IMG/VR virus record: IMGVR_UViG_3300043466_001639
Location: 1-26,723 of that record
Length of the DNA stretch: 26,723 bases
Origin: a virus
Strand: one strand, 5' to 3'
Below are positions 7,820-16,306 of this stretch, piece by piece (the stretch's first letter is position 1; every line of letters starts with the position of its first letter). The notes under the pieces are model-generated. The model was not told where the DNA came from. It saw only the letters and a program-made list of their open reading frames with translations, and made no database searches. Both the position numbers and the translations under genes were made by a program.

Positions 7820-10472
7820 TTATTTTTACTTGTAGGAATGATGTTCTTGATGTATCTGTCCCAACTGAATTCTGCACAGCCACCATAAAAAATTGATTTT
7901 TAGTCCAATCAATATTCAATGTTGTTTCTGCTGATGATGAGACAACAGCATCATCATCTAATGCAGCAAATGTCTGATTCATCATTTCAGTGGATGATGC
8001 TGATTTCACCACAAGTTGTCTAGTCATTTGTCCAAATCTAGTAGCAGCAGCCATTGTTGTTGATGTTGCTAATAATTGAGAACCACTCAAACTTGATTGA
8101 GTCCCAATATAAAATCTTTCTATCAATGTTCCAGATACATTTGTTTTTCTAACTCTTGCTCTCAATTCAACTACATCACCTACACCAATTGTATTGGCTG
8201 GAATCAAAATACTATCACTTAAAGTATTACTTGTGCTGCTATTAGTTAAACCATCTGTTGTTTTTACAAAATCCCTCAATTTCCAAGATGGTTGTCCATT
8301 CACAATAGTCAATATTGATGATGCTGAACCAGGATTGATATATGATAAAGTTCCACCACCAGTAATGAATGGTAAAGAATTGGTTGCTGTGGTTGAAGTC
8401 CAAATTGGGACTCCATTATTTACTGATAAAATTGAGCCAGTTGATCCAATTCCCAATCTTGTTAGGAATCCACCATTTGTCTGTGTATAAAACAAATCAC
8501 CCTTTGAACTTGTGATTCCATTTGGATTGATAGCAACAAAATTAAATGTTTTATTTGATAATAATTGTGTTGAATCTCTACCTACAAAAGTATCATTACC
8601 AGCAGGTATTGTCCAAATATAACTTGTTCCACCACTTATAGTTTCAGTAGTCAAAGTTATTCTATCAACAAGTGGGAATGAAATATTCTCAACCAAAGTT
8701 AAATTACCCTTTGTGATATAAATTCCATCACCATCACTATAAGTTTCATTTATTGATGAAAAATTTGGATCAACCAAATCATTACCATTATAGTATAAAG
8801 TATTTAAATTACTACCAAGATTAAATATTGGTTCATATCCTGTTGCTCCTTGTGGTCCAATATCACCTTGTGGTCCTGTTGTGCCTTGCACACCAGTTGG
8901 ACCTTGTGGTCCAGGAGTCCCTTGGGTCAATATAAATAATGTGATTGGATCCTGATCACTGAATGTGATATTCTCAAATTGATTATCCACATTCACCTCA
9001 ACATATCCAGTTTGGATTGTAGGATTTGCTGTAAGAACATATTGTTGATATCTATTTGAATTAGTTGGGTCTTGTATAATTAAAATATCACCAGTTTTCA
9101 AAAGAGCCAAAAATATATCAATATCAACATTATCATCATTTATGTGTGAAATATTTAATTGTTTTGTTGTAGCAGGATTTCCAGTATCCCAAAGAATATA
9201 TCCTGAACCAGGATCACCACTATTATTTATTGTATTTGCTTTGTAATTGTAATATGATGTTGATTGTCCATTTGAACCAGTAGCACCAATATCACCTTGT
9301 GGTCCCATATCACCTTGTGGTCCCATATCACCTTGATTCCCTTGTGGTCCTGTATTACCTTGGAATCCTTGGAACCCTCTTGGTCCTTGTGGTCCTTGAT
9401 AAGTCAAAAGGAATGCTGTGATAATAACTGATGGAATGGAAACTGGTGCAGGAGGACTATTTTCTGCATACAATCTCATATCCAAATCTGCACTATACCA
9501 AATGATTTCAAATGAATCATTTGCTTTCAAATCAATAATCCAATTCCACGCAGCAACCATCTTGCTATCATTTTTAGGTAAAGTCAATCTTGTTGAACTC
9601 CAAGGTTCAACTTGTCCATTCACTTCAATCCAAATATCAATATCATCTTCACCACCATCTGTTTTATCAATTTGTGCAGAAAATTGGATATTATATTGTC
9701 CTGATATTGGAACAATGATACTTGTATTATTATTATCAATGATAATTCCATTTGAACCAGCAATTTGATTCACCTCCATTGCTTGTTGTCCAGCATTAGT
9801 TTGAATTTGATTTGAATAAAAACTTCCATAAACACTGGTTGTTCCACCAAATCCTTGGAATCCCCTTGGTCCAATTGGTCCAGTAGGTCCTTGGATCCCA
9901 GTAGGTCCAAAATCACCTTGTGGTCCAGTAGGTCCAGGCACACCCCTTACTGCATAATTAAATACATTATTATTTAAACTATATGTATATCCCTCTAATG
10001 ATTCAATTGGAACATTACAAGGTGTATATCTAATTGGGAATCTAAAAGTGAATTGTGCTGAATGCCCATTTGAATTCATATCTGTCTCCTCATATACAGG
10101 TTCAAATGTAATATCTGCTTCATCTAAACTCAATCCCAAAGATACAAATAATGGGTGTTGATCAATTTCTGTGATAATAGTATCAAGGATGAATTTAGTA
10201 TCACTCAAAATTTCAGTGTAATTACTTTCATCCTTTTGGATTCTATCCATACAATACAACTTAAATGTGTAAAGTCCTGTTTTGTGATATTGATTTCCTG
10301 TTGTGATGCTTGAATCAATCTCCTCTAACCACAGATATGGAGTTTGTAGATCCTTCAATGCATTCATATTCCAGAGTGGTCCAAATCTAAAATCCTTTAC
10401 CATTCTGTGTTTTTGTGAAACTAATTGAACCAATTCAACTAATTTATTCAAACTTGGTGTATTTGCTGCCAT
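7812..10472 (-). CDS. Tail-terminator-like domain fused to collagen-like fibre modules, 886 residues
   Basis: Domains in order: residues 1-~165 resemble small tail-terminator or neck proteins of Bacteroidota phages (FKLYCMDRIQKDES, then FTFRFPIRYTPCN). Residues ~175-208 are Gly-X-Y repeats. Residues ~210-350 are a beta-sandwich resembling C1q/TNF-type jelly rolls (SGQYNIQFSAQID). Residues ~357-402 are a second collagen tract with 18-bp DNA repeats. A beta-rich spacer follows, then a third tract at ~515-545 and a C-terminal beta domain. Collagen tracts usually trimerise fibres. The unusual aspect is a joint-type domain at the N-terminus, implying a fibre attached at the tail-head joint or collar. 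It follows terL after 19 nt and has a TATATAG leader. The N-terminal assignment is by similarity of pattern; the collagen modules are certain. Confidence 0.75.
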   Translation of the reverse strand: MAANTPSLNKLVELVQLVSQKHRMVKDFRFGPLWNMNALKDLQTPYLWLEEIDSSITTGNQYHKTGLYTFKLYCMDRIQKDESNYTEILSDTKFILDTIITEIDQHPLFVSLGLSLDEADITFEPVYEETDMNSNGHSAQFTFRFPIRYTPCNVPIESLEGYTYSLNNNVFNYAVRGVPGPTGPQGDFGPTGIQGPTGPIGPRGFQGFGGTTSVYGSFYSNQIQTNAGQQAMEVNQIAGSNGIIIDNNNTSIIVPISGQYNIQFSAQIDKTDGGEDDIDIWIEVNGQVEPWSSTRLTLPKNDSKMVAAWNWIIDLKANDSFEIIWYSADLDMRLYAENSPPAPVSIPSVIITAFLLTYQGPQGPRGFQGFQGNTGPQGNQGDMGPQGDMGPQGDIGATGSNGQSTSYYNYKANTINNSGDPGSGYILWDTGNPATTKQLNISHINDDNVDIDIFLALLKTGDILIIQDPTNSNRYQQYVLTANPTIQTGYVEVNVDNQFENITFSDQDPITLFILTQGTPGPQGPTGVQGTTGPQGDIGPQGATGYEPIFNLGSNLNTLYYNGNDLVDPNFSSINETYSDGDGIYITKGNLTLVENISFPLVDRITLTTETISGGTSYIWTIPAGNDTFVGRDSTQLLSNKTFNFVAINPNGITSSKGDLFYTQTNGGFLTRLGIGSTGSILSVNNGVPIWTSTTATNSLPFITGGGTLSYINPGSASSILTIVNGQPSWKLRDFVKTTDGLTNSSTSNTLSDSILIPANTIGVGDVVELRARVRKTNVSGTLIERFYIGTQSSLSGSQLLATSTTMAAATRFGQMTRQLVVKSASSTEMMNQTFAALDDDAVVSSSAETTLNIDWTKNQFFMVAVQNSVGTDTSRTSFLQVKIIE
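9283..9336 (-). repeat. 18-bp tandem repeats coding for collagen-like segment
   Basis: About three tandem units of 18 bp read GGTCCCATATCACCTTGT on the plus strand, the first diverged. They encode repeated GDMGPQ blocks in the second collagen tract of the fibre gene. Such repeats can gain or lose units, giving in-frame length change of the fibre. Confidence 0.75.
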
Positions 10473-10491
10473 ATACTATATATCAATTTTT

Positions 10492-11664
10492 TTATGCTGA
10501 ATATAAATTTGTATAAAATTCATTGAAAGATTTTTTCTTATGTGTGAATATTCCATATCTCATAGCATCCATTCCATCATCATTTAATTTCACTGGTTCA
10601 TCAAAGATGTAATTACCTTTGCTCCTCCAACTATACAATTTATATTCCCTCAATAAATTCAAACTATTATTATTTATTAAAATCTGTTTTGATTTTATGT
10701 AATCAATTCCCTCTTTAACTTGTTTTGATGCACCACTTGCATTCCATCCATTTCTCCTCAATTCCTCAACCACATCTGGTCTGGCTGAATCAACATATAT
10801 CATCTTTCTATCACCACCAATCTTATCCTTCATCTCCTCAATCAAATCACTCAATGTGATTTTATTTTTATATATGATCTCCTCAACATAAATTATATCA
10901 CCTCTATATCCAACTTTTACTAATGCTGTTGAGTGATTGAATCCAATATCCAATCCATAACACCAATCATCAAATCCAATATTATCTGTATATGTTTTGA
11001 AGTGTGAATAAATTCTGGTGGTTGATATGGGTCTTTCACCAAGGGCATAAATTTTGTAATAATTCTCATCCACATTGATCAAATTCTCAATCTCTGTAAT
11101 GATTTCTTTACTCAAAAATATATTGTCCTTATATGTTGATTTTAATAATATACTTCTTGCATCATTCAACAATTCATACAACCAGTGATCAGTATCACTT
11201 GGATTGAAATCTATAAATAAACATTTATTTGTTCTTAAACTCAATTGTGTGAAATCTTCAAATTCCAATTCATTTGCTTCATTGAGATAACAAATATCCC
11301 TTTTTCTACCTCTTACCTTTTGAGCAACATCCACACTGAAAAATTCAATCTCTGCACCATTTGTGAAATAATAAACTTGATTTGTTTTATTATGTCTGTT
11401 CTCATCATATAAATTTAATTGACTCATAATTTCAACAAAATCTCTCAACACTGAACCCCTCAATGCTGGAAATGATTTTCTCACAATTGAAATTTTAATA
11501 TCAGGTGTTGTGAGTGAAATGAATATCAATAATTGTATGATGGAATATGTCTTGCTACTTCTACTCCCTCCTTGATTGATGATGAATCTTTTTCCTTTTT
11601 CATACTCCTTGTAATTATCATCAAATACTTTGGTGTGGTGAATTTGTAGTTCCATCTGGTCCAA
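10492..11664 (-). CDS. terL: Terminase large subunit
   Basis: This is the DNA-packaging motor and nuclease, 390 residues. Residues 32-39 (GGSRSSKT) are the Walker A ATP-binding loop. DICYLNEAN, near residue 125, is the Walker B/catalytic glutamate region. The C-terminal nuclease has an Asp-rich first motif (LDIGFNHST), a second (YVDSARPDVVEEL) and a late Asp pair (DDGMDAMRYG), as in the PBSX/T4-like RNase H-fold terminase nucleases. The length is slightly short for the family but complete. The start overlaps terS by 44 nt; an internal ATG at residue 4 would reduce this to 35 nt. Both domains look intact. Confidence 0.92.
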   Translation of the reverse strand: MDQMELQIHHTKVFDDNYKEYEKGKRFIINQGGSRSSKTYSIIQLLIFISLTTPDIKISIVRKSFPALRGSVLRDFVEIMSQLNLYDENRHNKTNQVYYFTNGAEIEFFSVDVAQKVRGRKRDICYLNEANELEFEDFTQLSLRTNKCLFIDFNPSDTDHWLYELLNDARSILLKSTYKDNIFLSKEIITEIENLINVDENYYKIYALGERPISTTRIYSHFKTYTDNIGFDDWCYGLDIGFNHSTALVKVGYRGDIIYVEEIIYKNKITLSDLIEEMKDKIGGDRKMIYVDSARPDVVEELRRNGWNASGASKQVKEGIDYIKSKQILINNNSLNLLREYKLYSWRSKGNYIFDEPVKLNDDGMDAMRYGIFTHKKKSFNEFYTNLYSA

Positions 11665-11992
11665 TCAATTTTATCACTTTAATATTGTGATTCAAATCTC
11701 CTTCAATTTGAATCTTATCATCATATCCTCTTTTTCTACCTTTATGCTTCATATAAAAGAGAATTGATTTTTCACTACCCTCCTTTATTTTTTTTAATAA
11801 TTGATTCTCCGCGAAATCAAGTGTGATTTCATTTATATCATCAACTGCTTTTCTAAACACCTCATCTGTATTGTAATAAATATAAAATTGATTTCTTGAA
11901 ATCCCCACTTCCTTGCAGGCAGGTGTGATCACACCTAAACTTTTTTCAAGTGATTTTAAAAGGGCTTCTTTTTTCTTTTTAATCTTATCCAT
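11621..11992 (-). CDS. terS: Terminase small subunit
   Basis: A 123-residue protein just upstream of terL and overlapping it. The N-terminal part carries a helix-turn-helix (SLGVITPACKEVGISRNQFY), where TerS recognises the packaging site. Downstream helices (AVDDINEITLDFAENQLLKK, then SILFYMKHKGRKRGY) match the oligomerisation core and the common ending of Phage_terminase small subunits. It begins 3 nt after the stop of folE, so packaging genes are transcribed together with the last gene of the DNA-modification block. Confidence 0.85.
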   Translation of the reverse strand: MDKIKKKKEALLKSLEKSLGVITPACKEVGISRNQFYIYYNTDEVFRKAVDDINEITLDFAENQLLKKIKEGSEKSILFYMKHKGRKRGYDDKIQIEGDLNHNIKVIKLIGPDGTTNSPHQSI

Positions 11993-11995
11993 ATA

Positions 11996-12544
11996 TCATT
12001 TATTTATTAAAGATAAAAATTCATTTCTCACAACCAAATCATTTTTAAACACACCAATCAATTTGGATGTTGTTGTCCAAGTATCGTGTTTTTTCACACC
12101 TCTCATACACATACATAAATGTTGTGCCTTTAAACATACAGCAACACCTTTTGGTGATAATTCTTGATTCAATCTATCTGCTATTTGTGTTGTGATCCTT
12201 TCTTGGTTTTGGAAATCATTGGCATACAAATCAACAACCCTTGCCAATTTTGATAAACCCACAATCTTATCATTTGGAATATAAGCAACAGAAGCAAAAC
12301 CCAGAAAAGGTGCTATGTGATGCTCACATAAACTATAAAAAGGAATATTAGTTTGAATTATCATTTCATCAATTCCCTCACTATTAAATGTTGTGAAATT
12401 GAATGGTTCCTTTTTTCTAAACTCCCTCAAAAATTTGATATATCTTTTTGGTGTTTCTATCAACCCCTCTCTATCCACATCCTCACCCAATTGATGTAAG
12501 ATTTGTTGAAAGTGCCATTCAGGTGAATTTATTTCATATTCCAT
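11996..12544 (-). CDS. folE: GTP cyclohydrolase I (preQ0 pathway, first step)
   Basis: This enzyme turns GTP into 7,8-dihydroneopterin triphosphate, the substrate of QueD. The zinc ligands are present: Cys73 and His76 in LCEHHIAPF, and Cys144 in HLCMCMRG. The 182-residue length fits the family, and the core phrases GLSKLARVVDLYA and QERITTQIAD are intact. In this window the likely purpose is 7-deazaguanine rather than folate, since QueD, QueE, QueC and DpdA are neighbours. It starts 29 nt after repeat copy 3, which separates it from the rest of the queuosine-type genes. It may therefore be controlled with the terminase genes. Confidence 0.93.
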   Translation of the reverse strand: MEYEINSPEWHFQQILHQLGEDVDREGLIETPKRYIKFLREFRKKEPFNFTTFNSEGIDEMIIQTNIPFYSLCEHHIAPFLGFASVAYIPNDKIVGLSKLARVVDLYANDFQNQERITTQIADRLNQELSPKGVAVCLKAQHLCMCMRGVKKHDTWTTTSKLIGVFKNDLVVRNEFLSLINK

Positions 12545-12573
12545 ATCTATTCTATTATTATTATTATTTATAT

Positions 12574-12594
12574 CCTCTTATGTGCGTGGATTTT
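12574..12594 (-). repeat. 21-bp conserved intergenic repeat, copy 3
   Basis: An exact copy in coding-strand orientation between queE and folE. The queE stop (TAA) overlaps its first bases, as at copy 1. The flank continues ATATAAATAATAATAATA before the folE start 29 nt away. The tract includes a short run of AAT triplets. Confidence 0.9.
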
Positions 12595-13351
12595 ATACAC
12601 CAGTTTTTTTATCCCATATTGTGATGTGGAGTCTATCAGTGAATCTTAAATTCTCTCTTATACAAATGTTCAATGCTTGTTCATAATGATTTTGTAATTC
12701 CTCCCTTGTCTGTCCCTCTGGCATTATCACAATCTGTTCCCTTTTGATCAATCCATTATCAATGAAGTCCCTTTTGATTTCTAACCAATCATCCTCATCT
12801 TGAATCACAAATTTAAAATGACTATTATCCAACTCACTTAAAAATTTCAACACATCAGGTTTATATCTCATATCATCATCATTTAATGAATTTGATAATT
12901 TTGGTGAATTGTTCCAACAATCAATAATTGATATCATTTCATCATCAGGCATCAATACACATTCATTCTCAATCTCCATATATGGCTTGAATCCAAATCT
13001 CTCAATGAACATCTTTGTGAATAATATTATTGATTTTTGTTGAATTAAAGGACTACCACCTGTCCATATTATATGCTGTCCCCCCTTATATTTTTCAATC
13101 ATATCATTCTCCTCTAACATATTCAAAATCTCATTCAAATTATATCCATTACCAAATCTCCATACAGATATAGTATCACACCACACACAATTCAATGTGC
13201 AGTTTTGGAGCCTTATGAATGTTGATGGAATCCCAACTTTGTTCTCACCTTGTATAGTATTACAAAATAATTCACTTATCTTTAAAACAGGCTCATCAAT
13301 GTTCCATTTCCTTCTCTCCTTTGGATTGCTTTTAATTAGATTCAAAATCAT
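12593..13351 (-). CDS. queE: 7-carboxy-7-deazaguanine synthase (radical SAM)
   Basis: QueE rearranges 6-carboxytetrahydropterin into 7-carboxy-7-deazaguanine. Cys51, Cys55 and Cys58 (NCTLNCVWCDT) make the CxxxCxxC iron-sulfur site of the radical SAM fold. The N-terminal phrase LFCNTIQGENKVGIPSTFIR is typical of QueE, and WTGGSPLIQ corresponds to the conserved GGEP-like SAM-binding motif, here with Ser in place of Glu. At 252 residues it is longer than many bacterial versions, as is common in phage and Bacteroidota forms. It is the last gene of the 16.3-12.6 kb coupled block. Confidence 0.9.
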   Translation of the reverse strand: MILNLIKSNPKERRKWNIDEPVLKISELFCNTIQGENKVGIPSTFIRLQNCTLNCVWCDTISVWRFGNGYNLNEILNMLEENDMIEKYKGGQHIIWTGGSPLIQQKSIILFTKMFIERFGFKPYMEIENECVLMPDDEMISIIDCWNNSPKLSNSLNDDDMRYKPDVLKFLSELDNSHFKFVIQDEDDWLEIKRDFIDNGLIKREQIVIMPEGQTREELQNHYEQALNICIRENLRFTDRLHITIWDKKTGV

Positions 13352-13368
13352 TTTTTATTATCATTTTT

Positions 13369-13899
13369 TTATATTTCATTTCCCCAAACTGACCAGCCTA
13401 ATCTTTCTTTTCTAGCAAACATCTCTATTTTATTTTGTGATGGGAACATTCTTCCTATTCTATCATAAACTTCTTGTGGTTTTTCACTATGTTTAGTCCT
13501 TTTAGAGACTACAATTTGTCTTTCTTTTCTACTACCTCTTGGTTTAGGTATTCTACCCTTTTTAAAACAGAGAACTACTTCCGTTTGTGTTAGTGTATAA
13601 AAACCCGGATTGGTAGCCATTTTATCCCATATGAAAGGAGTATGGACATAGTTAAATCCCCAACCTTTACCAAGTTCTATTGCTTGGTCTAAATGCGGCC
13701 AAGTAGCCCACATAAATAATAAACAATCATCATCAGCCCAACTATTTAATAAATGTTTAAATTCTTTAATCATATCCTTTGTCTTCATAGTTGGATAATG
13801 TGAAGCTGCCCCACCAGTTTCATCACCACCTTTGCCATTATGTTGTTTTTGTCCTTTGTAATCCCAAGGTGGATCTACGCATATTATTTGATATTTCAT
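13369..13899 (-). CDS. MT-A70 family DNA N6-adenine methyltransferase
   Basis: Residues 9-12 are the catalytic DPPW motif, and the following segment with ASHYPTM and later LFMWATWPHLDQAIEL is the usual MT-A70 organisation, with a C-terminal KPQEVYDRIGRMFP and EMFARKERLGWSVWGNE. The full 176-residue length fits phage N6-adenine methyltransferases. It would methylate adenine in DNA and so guard phage DNA or alter expression. It lies between queD and queE and interrupts the preQ0 set. It has about four CpG dinucleotides in 531 bp, whereas the rest of the window has about one per 700 bp, suggesting recent arrival by transfer. The target sequence cannot be told from the protein. Confidence 0.93.
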   Translation of the reverse strand: MKYQIICVDPPWDYKGQKQHNGKGGDETGGAASHYPTMKTKDMIKEFKHLLNSWADDDCLLFMWATWPHLDQAIELGKGWGFNYVHTPFIWDKMATNPGFYTLTQTEVVLCFKKGRIPKPRGSRKERQIVVSKRTKHSEKPQEVYDRIGRMFPSQNKIEMFARKERLGWSVWGNEI

Positions 13900-13901
13900 T
13901 T

Positions 13902-14297
13902 TTATTTCTCATAAATAATTTTACTTGATGTAGTTTCAGCAACTTCAATCTTATATATTGGTAATTTCCCTTCACCCTTTATCCTGTTGAATAAATACAT
14001 AGCAACATTCTCACAACTTGTCTCAAATGGTAATTTTTTATACACCTCACCACATTGATCCAACATCTCACATAATTCATCATTCTCCCATAATAAGAAG
14101 TAGTGATCAAAATCCTTTATGATTGGTTCAACAATCTTATCAATATCACTAAACAACATTGTGATCCCATTCTCCATCTCATCAAATTTAAAAAAACATT
14201 CAACATAATATGTGTGCCCGTGAATTCTACCACACTTCACACCTGCATTTTTATTTCTGTGTGCAGCATAAAAATGATATTTTTTCTCAATTACCAT
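13902..14297 (-). CDS. queD: 6-carboxy-5,6,7,8-tetrahydropterin synthase
   Basis: QueD converts dihydroneopterin triphosphate to 6-carboxytetrahydropterin. His13 (FYAAHR) and the His26/His28 pair (IHGHTY) are the zinc ligands, and Cys22 in the same loop is the catalytic cysteine. FDHYFLL and VAETTSS at the C-terminal end complete the active site. The 131-residue length is normal. Its start overlaps the queC stop by one base (TAATG), and only 2 nt separate it from the MT-A70 gene. This shows a tightly packed operon. Confidence 0.92.
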   Translation of the reverse strand: MVIEKKYHFYAAHRNKNAGVKCGRIHGHTYYVECFFKFDEMENGITMLFSDIDKIVEPIIKDFDHYFLLWENDELCEMLDQCGEVYKKLPFETSCENVAMYLFNRIKGEGKLPIYKIEVAETTSSKIIYEK

Positions 14298-14956
14298 TAC
14301 ATATCTTTAAATTTTTCATATCCATCCCTTCTTAAAAAACAGGCTGGACAATCTCCACAACCATATCCCCAATCATTGAATATTTCTCTATTACCATTAT
14401 AGCAAGTATGACTCAATTCAATCACTTCATTTAAATATCCAATATCATCTGCTAATTTGAATGTTTCTGCTTTATCCAAATACATCAATGGAGTTATTAT
14501 TTGAATATAAGTTTCACTACCTACATTTGTAGCCTGTTCAATCAAATCAATAAAATTCCTCCTACAATCAGGATATCCTGAATAATCTGTCTCACACACA
14601 CCTGTGATCAAATCACCACCACCAATTTTTTGTAAGTAGGAGTGTGCTAATGTAATGAACAATTGATTCCTATTTGGAACAAATGATGCTGGTAATCCTT
14701 TATCATTTAATACATTCACATCACCATTTGATGTTAAGGCACTATCAACAATTGTATTTAAGAATGATATGTCTATTATTGTTTGCTTCACACCTTCCCT
14801 CTTACAAATTTCCTGACTACATTCAATTTCAATATTGTGTTTTTGTCCATAAGCAAAAGTTATGGCTTCAACAATATCATATCTTTGTAATGCCCAATAT
14901 AAACAAGTTGTGCTATCTTGTCCTCCTGAAAAAATTACCAATGCTTTATTTTTCAT
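14297..14956 (-). CDS. queC: 7-cyano-7-deazaguanine synthase
   Basis: QueC uses ATP and ammonia to turn 7-carboxy-7-deazaguanine into preQ0. Residues 10-15 (SGGQDS) are the PP-loop that binds ATP. Cys185, Cys200, Cys203 and Cys206 (HTCYNG, YGCGDCPAC) form the zinc site. The 219-residue length equals stand-alone QueC, with no added glutamine amidotransferase domain, so the archaeosine-making GAT-QueC fusion is not present. With FolE, QueD and QueE in the window, the preQ0 route from GTP is complete. Confidence 0.95.
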   Translation of the reverse strand: MKNKALVIFSGGQDSTTCLYWALQRYDIVEAITFAYGQKHNIEIECSQEICKREGVKQTIIDISFLNTIVDSALTSNGDVNVLNDKGLPASFVPNRNQLFITLAHSYLQKIGGGDLITGVCETDYSGYPDCRRNFIDLIEQATNVGSETYIQIITPLMYLDKAETFKLADDIGYLNEVIELSHTCYNGNREIFNDWGYGCGDCPACFLRRDGYEKFKDM

Positions 14957-14959
14957 ATC

Positions 14960-15736
14960 TCATAAATTTTTTTCTGCCCATTGTTGATATTTCAACCATT
15001 CCAAAAAATTTGATAAGTGATATTCACTTGTCTTACCTTTTAATTTTTTATTTGCTGCTTTATTTGGATTGCTACAATCCTTGATCCCAATACCTGTGAA
15101 TCTGTATATGCGCCCATATTTTGAACCAGCCCAAGTTGTTGAATCAACTGAATCAAAATTTAATTTGGGTAATAAACTTGTATGTGTGAATCCCAATCCG
15201 TGTATTTTAGCATTTTTCTTATGTGCTTCATCAATGAATTTTTTTAATATCATTGGTTGTTTTCTCATCAACACACCATCATTGGTTGCTGTTGTTGTTC
15301 CAATTGAGACATATGGGAATTCCTCACACATCTTTAAATAATATTCCCATCCTCTATTTGAATGCCATACAGGTATTGGTTGTCTCCCAATCACATCAGT
15401 CATCTTATCTCTGTAATATTCAACCTTCTTTAAACCAACTACTGAATCAATATCCAATTCAAAGAATAATTTTTGGTCTGTTGTTTTTATGAAATTTATA
15501 TAATCCTTCACATATTGATCCCAATCCAATTTCTTGGCACTTTCAATATCTTTGAATGTTGAGTAAGCACCACTATCCAAAATGTGTTTATCACCCATTA
15601 CAAATTCACTAATTGTTCTTGATCTCCTCCATTCAACAAATGAACTCAATATCCAAGTATCATTTAAAATTGATTTCCCTTGTGGTGAATTCAATTGTCC
15701 TACTAAACTCTTCACACCTGCTAAATATACAATCAT
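14960..15736 (-). CDS. dpdA: DpdA-like DNA guanine transglycosylase
   Basis: A 258-residue relative of tRNA-guanine transglycosylases. Asp54 in LDSGAYSTF matches the substrate-binding Asp of the family, Asp95/Asp97 in ELDIDS the second Asp region, and Asp195/Asp198 in FDSVDSTTW the nucleophile region, with the GxG-type IHGLGFTHT before it. It is shorter than full tRNA enzymes and lacks a visible zinc-binding C-terminus, as phage DpdA proteins do. DpdA exchanges guanine for a 7-deazaguanine in DNA. Because preQ0 is the last product made by the neighbouring enzymes, the predicted base is dPreQ0 (7-cyano-7-deazaguanine). Its start overlaps the ParB-like gene by ATGA. Confidence 0.85.
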   Translation of the reverse strand: MIVYLAGVKSLVGQLNSPQGKSILNDTWILSSFVEWRRSRTISEFVMGDKHILDSGAYSTFKDIESAKKLDWDQYVKDYINFIKTTDQKLFFELDIDSVVGLKKVEYYRDKMTDVIGRQPIPVWHSNRGWEYYLKMCEEFPYVSIGTTTATNDGVLMRKQPMILKKFIDEAHKKNAKIHGLGFTHTSLLPKLNFDSVDSTTWAGSKYGRIYRFTGIGIKDCSNPNKAANKKLKGKTSEYHLSNFLEWLKYQQWAEKNL

Positions 15737-16272
15737 TCACCTTCAAGTAATTTTAATATTATTGCTTCTTTTGTTCCAGAATATTTCTTTATGTTCTCCA
15801 TAAACAAATCATAATCATTGTCTGTATATTCAAGAATGATTTTCTTTTTCACATCACCTGATTCATCCGCAGTTTTATCAATAAAAAATTCATCAACATC
15901 AAAATCTGTTTTTTCAATATCAATCCCCATATCACTCAATATTTCAATATCCCAATCCTGTTCCAATAATTCAAAATCCCACTCACCACTTGATGTATTA
16001 TCTTTAATGATGAATTCCTTCTTTTGATCCTCTGTTAGATTTTTAAATCTTATGATTGGGACTTCCTTCATACCTGCTTCTTTACAGGCTTTCAATCTTT
16101 GGTTCCCACCCAATACAACCATATCATCATCAACAACAATTGGTCTCACCTCTAACATTTCTGGAAATCCTTTTATTGATTTCACCAATTTTTCAAATTT
16201 ATTATCTTTGATAATCCTTGGATTTTTTGAATTTTGTTTTATTTTTGAAATATCAATTTTTTCAATTACCAT
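15733..16272 (-). CDS. ParB/Srx-fold protein, candidate partner of DpdA
   Basis: A 179-residue protein with an N-terminal ParB-type domain. It includes NPR at 17-19, and residues 55-59 (GGNQR) match the G-x-x-R nucleotide-binding motif. The next region, VPIIRFKNLTEDQKKEFIIKDN, is common to phage ParB-like proteins near DNA methyltransferases. The C-terminal third is acidic and helical. In the Salmonella dpd system a ParB-related protein (DpdB) acts with DpdA to place preQ0 into DNA. Here the gene overlaps dpdA by 4 nt, so the two are coupled in translation. I infer a role in DNA modification rather than chromosome partition, because no ParA is seen. Confidence 0.75.
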   Translation of the reverse strand: MVIEKIDISKIKQNSKNPRIIKDNKFEKLVKSIKGFPEMLEVRPIVVDDDMVVLGGNQRLKACKEAGMKEVPIIRFKNLTEDQKKEFIIKDNTSSGEWDFELLEQDWDIEILSDMGIDIEKTDFDVDEFFIDKTADESGDVKKKIILEYTDNDYDLFMENIKKYSGTKEAIILKLLEGE

Positions 16273-16306
16273 ATAATTTTTCTGTTTTTTTGTAATATTT
16301 GTAATA

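Noticed and set aside
14297-14956. QueC as the amidotransferase-fused form that leads to archaeosine
   Set aside because: The protein is only 219 residues and matches plain QueC from end to end.
15733-16272. Reading the ParB-like gene as a plasmid partition system
   Set aside because: There is no ParA gene or centromere-like repeat array nearby, and the gene is coupled to dpdA.
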